A stretch of DNA of 64,000 bases, taken from Arcuatula senhousia. Lineage: Eukaryota; Mollusca; Bivalvia; Mytilida; Mytilidae. Position numbers and translations under genes: made by a program. Positions 23,325 through 34,784 of the stretch are shown one piece after another (the stretch's first letter is position 1; each line of letters begins with the position of its first letter). The stretch is from assembly GCA_963971305.1 (NCBI GenBank), contig OZ020311.1, positions 620,001 through 684,000 on the forward strand, read 5' to 3'. The notes below the pieces were generated by a model. That model was not told where the DNA came from, made no database searches, and was given only the letters and a program-made list of their open reading frames with translations.

Positions 23325-23530
23325 TAGAGTGTATTTAAAGTTTCCTTTTGGAATTGGTAGTGAATTTCATGTATTGTATTTTAAGTCTTTGGCCAATGCA
23401 GCAACCTCATGTTATGTTGAAGACTGCTGTCTGTTTTCCATTGAAATCTTTTTAAATTGCTGTCTCTTAATGTTGGTTGTGTCACGTACACTTATTCCAT
23501 TTTTCATTATCGTCTTTCCTCTACATTTCT
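23325..23530 (+). repeat. Interspersed repeat fragment (CACTTATTCCA family)
   Basis: Shares TTTGGCCAATGCA, TGTTGAAGACTGCTG, TTTTCCATTG and GTGTCACGTACACTTATTCC in the same order with 57768-58065, and with inverted copies at about 42360-42545 and 63291-63573. About 280-290 bp when complete. Non-coding; SINE- or MITE-like. Confidence 0.7.
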
Positions 23531-24160
23531 GAGCGTTTTGTAAACGGTTTTAAATGAAAACCTGTCTTTAATAATACATTTTTCTTTGCTGCATTTGTGT
23601 AATTTTTGCTGTAGTGTCTTGTGCTTGTTATAGTCAATAAATGTAGAAATGAGCATGAAGATTTGACTTAAGGGTTTCAAGAAATTAGCTAAAACCAAAC
23701 ACAAGGTGTGATGGACAAACAGCAAAAACAAACTACTTGTCCCGTGTTTTATGGAAGGTAGGATTTGGATTTACAGGACTCAGTCTATGATTTTGAAGTA
23801 TTCTATTAAGAATGTGTTACAAAAGTTGCTAAAATTAACAGGACTAAACAATTTTTTTCAGGTGGGCTACTTATTAATGGTATTTGCTCAGCCCTGTGCT
23901 AATATCTATGACTGTGTCCCACCACTTTTGTATGCAGGTCATAGGTATTTCATAATACATGGATCATACACAATCTTCAGAACATTCATAATTGAATGGC
24001 TCTGTATTTAGCCAAGGTTTAAATTACATATATACATGTATAGGATTTGAAACAATGAAATTCTTACAACTAAAGGCAGTGGCAAATCATTGAATCACAA
24101 CACTTGTATTTGATTTCTAAGATGTTTGAGAAAAATCTAAATTCTCAACATACACCTAGC

Positions 24161-24373
24161 TACTGTGGATTCATTTATTTTTGTGGGTACCAATTTTCGT
24201 GGGTTGATAACAAGGTATCAAGTTCATGGATTCTTAAATTCATGGTTCTACAGTCTACAGCATAGGGAAAAATGCTAAATTGCATTTTTGCGAAGTATCA
24301 AATATCTTGGGTCAAGGCCATCCTCGAAAACCACGAAAATTGGTAACCCACGAATAATAATGAAACAACAGTA
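24161..24373. mobile_element. TACTGTGG-family MITE, copy 1
   Basis: Starts TACTGTGGATTCATTTATTT and ends with the inverted counterpart (AATAATAATGAAACAACAGTA); terminal inverted repeats are about 40 bp with mismatches and include CCAATTTTCGTGG. A homologous element of the same length is at 25776-25987. The TA ends suggest Tc1/mariner-type mobilisation (inference). Confidence 0.8.
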
Positions 24374-24949
24374 TAAGCTTTGTGCCATCCATGCCAGCCT
24401 TGCTTAAATATTTTCACCCTAACTACGATCTAGGAAAACCCTGAAGTCCCCTAGGAATATAATTCTACCACACGTCGATATATAAGACACAAACCACAGA
24501 CACTACATTTAGAAATGATTTGTGAAACATTATTTTAGAATATTGTGTTATTATTCCTTAGGAGAGTTTTTCTGCTGCTATTGTAAGACGATTTATAATA
24601 CAGATTGCTACGTAGTGTACCGTCATATTGATTTTTATTTACAACAAATCTCAACAATGTCTAGCTGAAAAAAATATCTGCTAGAAGTTAAACAAATATC
24701 TACGTGAAAATTGTAGCAGGATAAGCTTTTGAAAATTACGTAAAATTTTGATTATGAAAAACTGTGTAGTTAATTTATTCAAGGGTTTGAACATTTATTG
24801 ACATATTGTAAATTATTTATAAAGCACTTTGAATCAAACTAAGCTTGCCAACATGAAGTGGGTCTCTGGGGTATTTGGTGCAAATAAGTAGGATTTTCAC
24901 AAATCATGATGAAACAAACGATTTGGTTATGTTGGTTATGTGTTAGACT

Positions 24950-25150
24950 TCCTCCTACAGCAAGTAGATAAGCGACAGACCTGAAATCAAATCAAACTAG
25001 ACAGGAGGAACCCATGCTGATGCTGTGTACCAAATATCAAAAGGCTATGATCAGTAGTTCTTGAGAAAACTGTAACTTTTATGATTTCATGACTTATCAC
25101 CCAACTGTCACCATTTTAACCCAGATTTTCACTTAGACAAATTCAACCAA
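24950..25150 (+). mobile_element. GGCCGGATTT-family hairpin element, degraded copy
   Basis: The interior is recognisable (AAGTAGATAAGCGACAGACC, GATGCTGTGTACCAAATATC, GAGAAAACTGT, then CACCATTTTAACCCAGATTT), but the terminal GGCCGGATTT inverted repeats are eroded. Confidence 0.5.
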
Positions 25151-25775
25151 ATATTAGTCATACCAGTTCAGTAATGAAAAATTTTGGGCATTTTTAAATC
25201 TAAATAGATCCCCTATACAGGAAAAAACATTGCAAAGGTGTAATCTTCAATAAGAGTCATGAAATTTTTTTATGCAAATTTCAGGCATGATCACGATGAT
25301 ATTTTTTCATCATGTAAAGTTTCATCAAAATCTGTCCAGTAATTTAAAGAGGAGTGGTGCTAAAAAGAAATATGGACGGACAAGGTTAATCCCATAAGCC
25401 TACCCCAAAACTTTGGTTGTGGGGCTATAAATATATCAACATAAAACCAATATACATTTCCTGACTTCTATCCATCACACCCAGTAAACAATGCCCTTAC
25501 TGAAAACAAAGCCACTTACAATCAGTGTTATTAAAACAAAGGATATGATAGTCAAACACTTGATTAAAGCTGCTTAAACCTGGTATGACTAATTATAAGA
25601 GATAAGTACCCTGAATGGCTTCATAAAATAACTACAGATTTATCATGCTGTCATTAGGGTAGCCTGTTCAAATATTGTAGAACAATTGAGGACTTTAATT
25701 AAAATTCTATTATCTTACTGATTTTAATTAGGTTGCAGTAAATTTCTCTTTGCAGATTTTAAGATTTTGTTGTTA

Positions 25776-25987
25776 TACTGCGGATTCATTTATTTTCGTG
25801 GATACCAATTTTAATGGTTTGGTGAAAAAGTATCAGTTCCTGGATTTTTAAATTTGTGGTTCTTTAGCCTGCAGCATACACCCAAATGTTAAATCTCCTT
25901 CTCGTGGGATTACAAATTTCATGGTTCAAGGCTACCCACGAAAACCATGAAAATTGATACCCAACGAATAATAATGAAACCACAGTA
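25776..25987. mobile_element. TACTGTGG-family MITE, copy 2
   Basis: TACTGCGGATTCATTTATTT at the left and the inverted AATAATGAAACCACAGTA at the right, 212 bp. It resembles 24161-24373 throughout, including a central GCAGCATA motif. Lies in DGK intron 2. Confidence 0.8.
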
Positions 25988-26114
25988 TAGGTTTTATTGT
26001 TTTTTTTCTAAACCTAAAAGCAGACCAGGTAAAATCCTGTCTTCATTAAGGTTTAAGTAACAGTTTTTCTGGTCATCTTTAGACCTTGTATTCAGTATGT
26101 AACTATATGATTAC

Positions 26115-26170
26115 CTCTTCACAAGAGCCCTGGAATTCTTCAAGAACATCTTTCAGTTTTTTAGAGGAAT
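26115..26170 (-). CDS. DGK: Diacylglycerol kinase (class I), exon 2
   Basis: A 56-bp exon: acceptor TTTTTTCCTTACAG before 26170, donor GAAGAG|GTAATC after 26115; phase 1 to phase 0. It encodes SSKKLKDVLEEFQGSCEE, which matches the conserved start of the DGK recoverin-homology region (STKKLKDVLEEF in DGK beta). The first two bases complete a Tyr codon with the T from exon 1. It is too short to appear in a simple frame search. Confidence 0.92.
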
Positions 26171-27643
26171 CTGTAAGGAAAAAATTCAATATTTATTATC
26201 ATGATTATAAAGAAATGAACCAGTCGCATACAACTGCTAATCCCCTCTACGGTTTACGTCAAAATGTTGGTCAAGCTCAACTAATTCATTTAATTCTGGT
26301 ATGGATGTTAGTTACAAACTAAGATATACCCACTGACCCATTTGTGGGTTCTGAGATATGGACCTTGACCAAAATTTGAAGTGAAGTCATTCTGTCAGAA
26401 AATGTAGGTCATGGTGACTTAATTTTGAAAAAGATGTTAGTGACTATATGTACTTACTTACTTAAAACATTTCCAACTAACACTTGTGCTTATGGAACCT
26501 AAGGTCACTACTAGCAAATACCTCTTCATATAGTTTTGGCAAAACAGGTTACAAGTGTGTGAATTGTCAATTTCATTAAGGAGAGGATTTTCACCTAGCC
26601 AGTGGCAACTTTTTTTACTATTCAACAAGAAACAAGAAAATGTCCAAAAGACATAATGCCCCATCTAGCAACAATTGGGACGAACAGATGGACAGACTCA
26701 CAGACCAGAACACTGTATGCCACCTACTTTCATAGAGTCAAAACCTATTCAAAATCAAGCGAGCCTTAAAGTTTTAGGCCTTATTTTAGAGTACATTATA
26801 TATTAATATATAACATGTATAATGCATACTTCTATCTAACATTTGCCACACATGTTTTCAACTTTTGTTGTTTGATGAGTAAAATGACTGACATGCACAT
26901 GTAGTCTTCACAACATGAAAACTGTTACATCCATGAAAATTTAACATGAATTTACTTTTGTGCTAAAAAAATGTTATTGTAATTTGGGCACAGATGTAAG
27001 GAAATCCCAGCAACATAAATCATTTTCTAATTTTTTTTTTATATATCTTTGTTGACAATTTGAAGTGTAGGTATTCTAGAAAACAACTGACATTTGGATT
27101 GGTCTAACCAAAACTTTACCTCCAAGCTCTTTTGTCCTTACAGGGGTGATCTGAGGCAGATCATTCCTTGGAATACCCTGTTTTACTTTTCAACTTATTG
27201 TTCAGTTTCTTTTGTTTTTCAAAGAATGTTTTTTAATTGCAGCTCATTGATATGTCTGTTTCACTTATTCTACATCTCATTATATTCTAGTCAATATGAT
27301 CAAGTTAGTACTGTAGTGTTACAACTTAAAGACTTGGAACAGGAATTTGGTTTGCTGACTTTTATTATAATTTGTCCTTTGTGTTCTGTTAAACATTTTT
27401 GGTGTTGCTTTTATAATATGGTATCATTGTATTCTATGCAACGAAGTTTATTTTGCAATAAATATCTACATGTATTATAACACTTGTGACTTTTTTGGCT
27501 TTTGCATCAGAAATTGACTCTTCAATTCTGTAAATAAGCATTTATATGTTTAGCTCGATTTTTGTCACTGGTTTGCCTCTTACTGCAGTGTACCGTATTA
27601 AAAATGAAAACATCTCTAAAATGGATAAAATTTCTGTTCTTAC
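26171..27643 (-). other. DGK intron 1
   Basis: 1,473-bp intron from donor TCAT|GTAAGA to acceptor CCTTACAG. A plus-strand frame at 27094-27480 (128 codons) is Phe/Cys/Ser-rich with no recognisable domain and is treated as incidental. No repeat element recognised. Confidence 0.6.
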
Positions 27644-27748
27644 ATGATATATATTCCTGTAGTTGGTGAAACTCTGTTGGGCTCAACTTTTGCCACTGAA
27701 ACGCCATCTTTTCATGATCTCTGATTTTAGAGTTCCAAATCAAGGGGG
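27644..27748 (-). CDS. DGK: Diacylglycerol kinase (class I), first coding exon
   Basis: The exon appears to begin at 27748 after acceptor TTTTTTTTATTTCAG, so at least one more upstream (probably untranslated) exon is expected. The proposed start ATG is 27707-27705; it gives MAFQWQKLSPTEFHQLQEYI, which aligns with the N terminus of class I DGKs (LSPSEFSQLQKY in DGK beta). The frame stays open upstream to the acceptor, so a longer N terminus cannot be excluded. The exon ends at donor TCAT|GTAAGA (after 27644), phase 1. The promoter was not found. Confidence 0.88.
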
Positions 27749-28453
27749 CTGAAATAAAAAAAATATATATATATTTAACATGTTTAATGAATAAATCAAC
27801 ATTCAACAAGGGGATGCACCAAGTCTTGAGAGAGAAGCATTCATGTAACTCCACTCCTCCATTTGACCAATTGATATGAATTAGATGCAGACAGACCAAC
27901 TTTGAAAGGAAGGGACAGTATAACTCATTACACTAAAGCTTTGAACCATATTTGAACATTGTAGGTTATTCATTAAAGCAGAGAAATCAATAACAAAAGT
28001 TTGAATGGACAGACAGACGGACGGACAATTGTACTAGGTGATTTTTATATAGCTCCTCTCTCACAACTGGGACAAAGTGATATATTCATGTAACTTTTCA
28101 AATACTGTACATCCTACATTTAAGTACCCTTAGGAACTTTATACCTCAACAATCTGTAGAGTGTAGATCTAATGTTGTTCAACAAATAAGTCAACCTTAA
28201 ACTTAAATATTTTATAACATGAATCGTTACATCTTCAAAATTATTAAAGGTATTTATAATATCAAAATGCAATAAATATAATGTAATAGCTAACATTATA
28301 CAGTTGTTTGTTCTACATGTTCTGCAAGTGCAGAAAGGATTATATAAACTTTCCCTCAGTCATGAAATACAGCATGTGTACATTGTCAATTGACATAATA
28401 TAAGTATAATTTGCTGAACAGTCCTCAAGTCATATGAACAACATTATACAATT

Positions 28454-28560
28454 GAAGGAAACATCCCAAATTGTAACCACTAGGGGATGTGTTGTTTTCA
28501 CAAGGTCTTGCACGAGGGAAAACAACAACCCCGAGGGATTACAATTCGGATGTTTCCTTC
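28454..28560. mobile_element. Foldback element
   Basis: GAAGGAAACATCC...AATTGTAA at the left is mirrored by TTACAATTCGGATGTTTCC at the right, with inner GTTGTTTT/AAAACAAC also inverted, so nearly the whole 107 bp folds. A shorter flanking pairing (ATTATACAATT / AATTGTTTTATAAT) suggests the original element reached about 28442-28586. Confidence 0.7.
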
Positions 28561-29751
28561 TTAAAAGGGACACAATTGTTTTATAATAGTTTAGGTACAT
28601 GGTGAGGTTACATTTTTGATTTTTTAAGAGTGGCACAAAAGTATTGGCTCCCTACATGTAGAGTTCAAAGGTTATTTGCTGTGTAACAATAAGGTTGTTC
28701 CCCGCTAGATGTAAACAAGAAAGGTAACAATACAATAACTTGTAGTAAATTTTTTGGAGAAAACACTCAAATAATTTTAGTCACATGATTGTGAAAGTCA
28801 ATCAAACATGAAATCCTTAATCTGTCTTGAATTGCCATTGCATAATGCTACAATAAAATGCATAGAATTACTTGAAGGAAAAAAAAATCATTTTTGATTT
28901 CACACAGCATTTACGTATACATATACAGTACAAGGGTAAGTAAGTATCTTGATTAGTTGTTTAAACAATATGTTCCCGAACTTCGTTTGGGGAACATAAT
29001 TAGTTGTTTTAATCATTCCTTCCCCCTGGTAAGCTCACTACGAACCAATCATATTCAAAATAATTTTATACATGCGTTACCATTGAATGAACTACATCAT
29101 GTATCATCCAATAGTAGTGACTTTCTGATTAAATCAAGTTTGTGATTGGACAATTTAAGATCATAACAAGCAACAGGTGTGTTATGACGTGACATTAAAT
29201 AATAATCTTAATAAAATTTCTAATGTGCTTATAGGTATTCAAAAGTCTGTCATTGTCAAACTTTTAATTGTTACAAAAATAAAATGGGGAAGGAACTATT
29301 GCAATGACACTAATGCTCCACATTTTTTTCTTCACGTTCCAAGGTCACTTTTGACTCTGCAAGAGCCTTGATAATTGTTGCTTTCACACAGTATACAATG
29401 GCAAGGTCACTTTTGACTCTCATAATTGTTGCTATAGAATGAAAAGGTATTCCTTTATTACTCTAAGAGAGCCTCATTAACTGTTAATTTGACATAAGCA
29501 ATTACAGTCTTATCATGCTTATACACTGCCAATTCTAAAACACAAGAGGGTGACAAACAGACATTAGCTCACCATATATGCTGCATTTCTTTTTTGCCTC
29601 AGAATTTCAGGAGAATAAAAAGATGTGATTTATAAAATGTAAAAGGACCAATAAGGACAATAAAACATTTTTTTACTAGCTTATACTTGTAATAGAATTT
29701 CAATATTAGGTACTTTGAATGTTAGACAAAACTAGGAAGTCCTTTGTAGAA

Positions 29752-29939
29752 TACTGTATAGCGGGTTATTTTCCCTTATTTTCATGGGTCGACAAAAATC
29801 GTGAAAATTAATCCTGCAAAAATATTATTTTAACGCAAATCACTAACAAGAACATCCACAAAATTCGAAAATAAAATCCGCAAAAATTGTTCACTTACTT
29901 TTTCAGACAGAAATCACGAAAATAACCCGCTATACAGTA
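29752..29939. mobile_element. MITE with 22-bp perfect inverted termini
   Basis: TACTGTATAGCGGGTTATTT(TC) at the left end and its exact reverse complement at 29918-29939; 188 bp. The outermost TA on both sides is consistent with a TA target duplication. The interior keeps partial inverted symmetry. Confidence 0.85.
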
Positions 29940-30110
29940 TACATAATATACCAATACTTATTTTCCTTCAGAATTTTGTTATGTAAATTAAATTTTTTGG
30001 TGAAATTTCATGCTAAATTATCCATGAAATCAACCGCCACATGAAAGGTATGTATGAAAGGACTTATTCTCAAGCTTAACTAGATACCAGGGAGATGATA
30101 GCCATCTCCA

Positions 30111-31280
30111 AGGGCCCCGCTCCCATAAAAAAATGTGGACCGGCATTAAACTCAAACTTGATCTGTAACTCATCAAGGTAAACTCACATACCAAAAATCA
30201 GTTCATTATCTATAAGCGTTTAGAAAAAAGTGCGGAAAACTGAAATTCTAGTGAATTTTCAAAGTTCAAAGGGTCATAACTCCCATAAAAATTTGTGAAC
30301 CGGCACGAAACTCAATCTTGATCTGTAACTCATCAAGGTAAACTCACATACCAAAAATCAGTTCATTATCTATAAGCGTTTAGAGAAAAAGTCCGGAAAA
30401 CTGAAATTTTAGTGAATTTTCAAAGTTCAAAGGGCCATACTCCCATAAAAATTTGTGGACCAGCACGAAACTCAAACTTGATCTGTTACTCATCAAGGTT
30501 AACTCACATACCAAAAATCAGTTCATAATCTAAAAGCATTTAGAAAAAAAGTGCGGAAAACTGAAATTTTAATGAATTTTCAAAGTTCAAAGGGCCATAA
30601 CTCCCATAAAAATTTTAGGACCGACACAAAACTCAAACTTGATCTGTAACTCATCAAGGTAAACTCACATACCAAAAATCAGTTCATTATCTATAAGCGT
30701 TTAGAAAAAAAGTCCGGAAAACTGAAATTTTAGTGAATTTTCAAAGTTCAAAGGGCCATACTCCCATAAAAATTTGTGGACCAGCACGAAACTCAAACTT
30801 GATCTGTTACTCATCAAGGTAAACTCACATACCAAAAATCAGTTCATAATCTATAAGCATTTAGAAAAAAAGTGCGGAAAACTGAAATTTTAATGAATTT
30901 TCAAAGTTCAAAGGGCCATAACTCCCATAAAAATTTTAGGACCGACACGAAACTCAAACTTGATCTGTAACTCATCAAGGTAAACTCACATACCAAAAAT
31001 CAGTTCATTATCTATAAGCGTTTAGAAAAAAAGTGCGGAAAACTGAAATTTTAATGAATTTTCAAAGTTCAAAGGGCCATAACTCCCATAAAAATTTGTG
31101 GACCGGCACGAAACTCAAACTTGATCTGTAACTCATCAAGGTAAACTCACATACCAAAATTCAGTTCATTATCTTTAAGCGTTTAGAAAAAAAGTCTGGA
31201 AAACTGAATTTGTTACGGACGGAGGCACGGACGGACGGACTGATTACTATAGGGCGTCCGCAACAAAGTTGCGGGGCCCT
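30111..31280 (+). mobile_element. Hairpin-terminated element with seven 160-bp internal repeats
   Basis: Inverted termini AGGGCCCCGC (30111-30120) and GCGGGGCCCT (31271-31280). Between them are about seven tandem copies of a 160-bp unit (marker CATCAAGGTA ending at 30180, 30340, 30500, about 30661, 30821, 30981 and 31142), then an ACGG-rich microsatellite (31211-31240) and a terminal hairpin in which TAGGGCGTCCGCAAC pairs with GTTGCGGGGCCCTA. Short inverted ends, a minisatellite core, a microsatellite and a 3' hairpin are the layout described for non-autonomous Helentrons (HINEs) and the bivalve 'pearl' elements. Non-coding; family assignment is inferred. Confidence 0.8.
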
Positions 31281-31540
31281 AATTATAAACCTATTAAGTG
31301 CTCAGATCCAAACATACATCAAATAAGGGCGGGGAGTTTTACTGAGGTCCTTGTATCCTGCATGGTCACGGTACTTTAATGATTTTAATAAGAAACCAAT
31401 ACCCCTAAATAGTTGATTATCATGATTATGACTACGAAATTTCACATAAAATAATTATCCAAATACAAAACTAAAGATTGAGAATCAGCTGTTGCATTAA
31501 CAAAAATCCAACTGAAATAAAGCACCATCAAGAGTCATAT

Positions 31541-31670
31541 TTTAGCAGCTGATTTGAATATGACCATTTTGGAACAGATACATTGTACTTTATTCATGTA
31601 AATTTTTTAGCAGCTGATTTGAATTTGCCCATTTTGGAATAGATACATCGTACTTTATTCATGTAAATCA
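31541..31670 (+). repeat. 65-bp tandem duplication
   Basis: Two copies 65 bp apart, both containing TTTAGCAGCTGATTTGAAT and GTACTTTATTCATGTAAAT, with few substitutions. Confidence 0.85.
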
Positions 31671-33096
31671 ATTCTATCTATAGCGGCTGCTTTCATTTGT
31701 TTTGTCTTAAATTTTCATATTGATAATATGCTCCCGAAGAGAGCGATAATGGTAGAAATTTCAATATTATAGTTGTACTATGAGCTGAATTTTCCTTCAA
31801 AGTAATTAATTGTAACTTGGGGAGCGTCACAGGATTAACCTGCCTCATAGTAATTGACAAAAACTTATTAAACTTGTTATAATTATGGCATTGTAGATAA
31901 TTAGCAAACAATAACATGAGTTTTTTACTTTTGAATAAATTGAATAAGAGGCCCAAGCAGGGTCTGAAATGACTTGAGACTTAATAGGCTTCATAAGGGC
32001 TGAGTGAGTTCTTCTGACTTGGGTGAAAAAACAACCTCCATGATCCTTGAAAATTCATTGAAAAACAAACGCAGCCTTAATTTAAAAAAATGCCTTATAT
32101 GTGGCCTGGGGGGGGGGGGGGGGGGGGGCTGAGGGAGCCCCAAATAGCCAGAAAGTCAAGCTTTAAATTCTACATTTTGTTCTTTCTAAGCTCACCAGAG
32201 ATATGTTAATATAAACAAGATAAAAATAAGACTTTTTAAATAAACTATTTACATTAAGATGAAAAGGATTAGTGAAACATGTAAACCACTCAAGTAAACA
32301 CAAGTGACCAGTTCAGCATTGGAAAAGGTCAGAAAATAGAACAAATCAGGTGATGGAATCAAATGCAATTTGATGGTTTTTTTTATGTAACTCACAACTC
32401 CTAATCGCTATTTGTGTAGGACCTAAAAAGACCCAAACCAGGTCATTTTGAATAACATATTTATAAAAATTTGCTGTATTAATTACATGTGTAATTTATG
32501 ACGTCAATGTCACTGCGGTTTTGAATTTCAAAAGTACATTTTAATACATGTATAGATAAAGCGACTAAGGAAACAGAGGCACATGACAACTCATAATGCT
32601 AAAGCTGTGTACAATAGCCCCTCTCTTATGAGTCAGGTAGAACAGTTATCGAATCACTGTGTAAAACAACTGCACATGTAGTTTGTGAACAGAGGGACAG
32701 ACCAACAAAGTAAAAACTATGGTGCTCCTGCAAAATCAAGGGGGAACCTAAATAAAAATGTATTTATTTTGTATAGTGATCTGGTTAATACAGATCTATA
32801 TGAAAGAAAACTTCAAAACTGTGACAAAAACTATAGACAAACATTTCTTCTTTGGTAAACGACTCTTTTCAGTGTGAGATGACCAGGTTGAGATGCGAGC
32901 ATGTGCAGCAATCTCACACTAGTCAATTAACCAATAATAACCCACGTTACTGATATTGATCGATGATGTCGACCAATGAAATGCAATGTTATTTAAAACT
33001 TTCGGTTTTTAGAATGAAGGTCAATGAAGCCACCTAAGGTTTCAGTATATAAAAAATTAGTTTTTACAGAACAAGCGTTCTTGAAAAACAGGCAAT

Positions 33097-33184
33097 GATC
33101 TTTTACTTGTGATAGAATTTTTGGGGTCTTTTGACTCGCTCCACTCGCAAAAAGACTGAAAAATTCTATCACTTGTGAAAGATC
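33097..33184. mobile_element. Foldback element
   Basis: GATCTTTTACTTGTGATAGA...TTTTT and its inverted counterpart (GAAAAATTCTATCACTTGTG, then AAAGATC) flank a short loop containing GACTCGCTCCACTCGC. Weaker flanking pairing (TTCTTG / CAAGAAT) extends it to about 33078-33205. Confidence 0.7.
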
Positions 33185-33312
33185 AGTCGGTCTTTTACAA
33201 GAATATAATTCTTTCCTCCATTCATTTTGTATTCATACCAGATCATATGTATAGAGTGATTTACAAATCAGAGAAAGAAAAGTGAATAAAAAGCTTCGCC
33301 GAGCGCAGCATG

Positions 33313-34705
33313 ATACGACCGCAACATGTTGAACCCTGTACGTTTTAGGCCTAATATGGATAGTCTATTGCTCTGGACACATGCAGCCCATGGTGGACTG
33401 ACAAAGGTTTTTGACACATGATTCTCTGATGGACTTTCAACCCAGGGGCTAAAAATATAAATTTTGAATGTTGTATTCTACTCTTTAAAAGAATAATGTT
33501 TGGGGAAAAAATTAAAAATCGAACCAGAATTTTTTTTAAATAATGATTACAGCCCAAAAAATTTATTCTTAAATTTAGAATCGCTACCTGACAAGAATAA
33601 ATTTGCAAAAAAAAATTTCAAAATCAGACCACAAATAAAAAAGCCCCATTTGGCCCTTAATTACGTAATAGGGGGAAAAAGGGGGGGTCGCAAAAATTAA
33701 TTCCTAATTTTGTATTCGCTATTTGACAAGAACAAACATGCCAAAAAAATTTTCAAAATCGGACCAGAAATAAAAAAGTTTCAATTTCGGCCCCATTTGG
33801 CCCCTAATTACGTAATAAGGGGAAAAAGGGGGGGTCGCAAAAATTAATTCTTAATTTTGTATCCGCTATTTGACAAGAACAAACATGCAAAAAAAAATTT
33901 CAAAATCGGACCAGAAATAAAAAAGTTTCAATTTCTGCCCCTTTTGGCCCCTTATTACGTAACAGGTGAAAAAGGGGTGGGGGTCGCAAAAATAAATTCT
34001 CAAATTTGGATTCGCTACTTGACAAAAATAAACTTGCAAAAAAAATTTTCAAAATCGGACCACAAATAAAAAAGTTTCGATTTTGGCCCCTAATTATGTA
34101 ATAGGGGAAAAAGGGGGGGATGCAAAAATTAATTCTTAATTTTGTATCCGCTATTTGACAAGAACAAACATGTAAAAAAAAATTTCAAAATCGGACCACA
34201 AATAAAAAAGTTTTTATTTTGGCCCCTTTTGGCCCCTAATTACAAAACGGAGAAAAAGGGGGGCGCAAAAATTCATCAGGTTCATTCTTTTATTGTAAGA
34301 AACATTCTTGACAAATTTCACAGCAATAGGCCAACTAGGACCAAAGTTATGGTGGAAACAAGTAAAATATTTGAAATTTTTTCCCCTTTTGGGCCCCTAA
34401 TTTCGAAACAAAAAAAGGGGGGACCCCTAAAATCAATCCCATTCATCCTTGTATGGTAAGGAACATCACTGTCAAATTTCATAGCAATTGGATAACTAGA
34501 ACTAAAGTTATTGTGGAAACAAACAAAAAAGTAGTATTTTTGGCCCTTTTTTGGCCCCTAATTTCTAAACGAAAAATGGGGGGACCCCCAAAATCAATCC
34601 CATGCATCCTTTTATGGTAAGGAACATCATTGTAAAGTTTCATAGCAATGGGATAACTGGAACTAAAGTTATTGTGGAAACACTAAAAAGTTAACAGACA
34701 ACGAC

Positions 34706-34737
<32 letters not shown>

Positions 34738-34784
34738 CGACAGCATCATACCATAATACGTCCGCAAATTTTTTGCGGTCGTAT
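33313..34784 (+). mobile_element. Hairpin-terminated element with 140-148-bp internal repeats
   Basis: 12-bp inverted termini ATACGACCGCAA (33313-33324) and TTGCGGTCGTAT (34773-34784). The core holds about five tandem units of 137-148 bp (marker GCTATTTGACAAGAACAAAC), then two more diverged units, a (GAC)n tract (about 34699-34742) and a 3' hairpin ATACGTCCGCAAA/TTTGCGGTCGTAT. Short frames across it are incidental. Same architecture as 30111-31280 with unrelated sequence. Confidence 0.82.

Larger units (their letters stand above)
27749..30110. other. Upstream of DGK coding region; repeats, no exon recognised
   Basis: AT-rich DNA. It contains the foldback element at 28454-28560, the MITE at 29752-29939 and a short direct duplication of AAGGTCACTTTTGACTCT near 29340 and 29402. 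A non-coding first exon or promoter of DGK could lie here or further right; none could be pinned down. Confidence 0.4.
31281..33312. other. Intergenic DNA, no gene seen
   Basis: Contains a two-copy 65-bp tandem duplication (31541-31670, TTTAGCAGCTGATTTGAAT start), a run of 21 G (32108-32128) and a foldback at 33097-33184. No exon recognised. Confidence 0.45.

Noticed and set aside
27094..27480. 128-codon plus-strand frame antisense to DGK intron 1
   Set aside because: Phe/Cys/Ser-rich composition of an AT-rich intron, no recognisable motif, no splice or conservation evidence.
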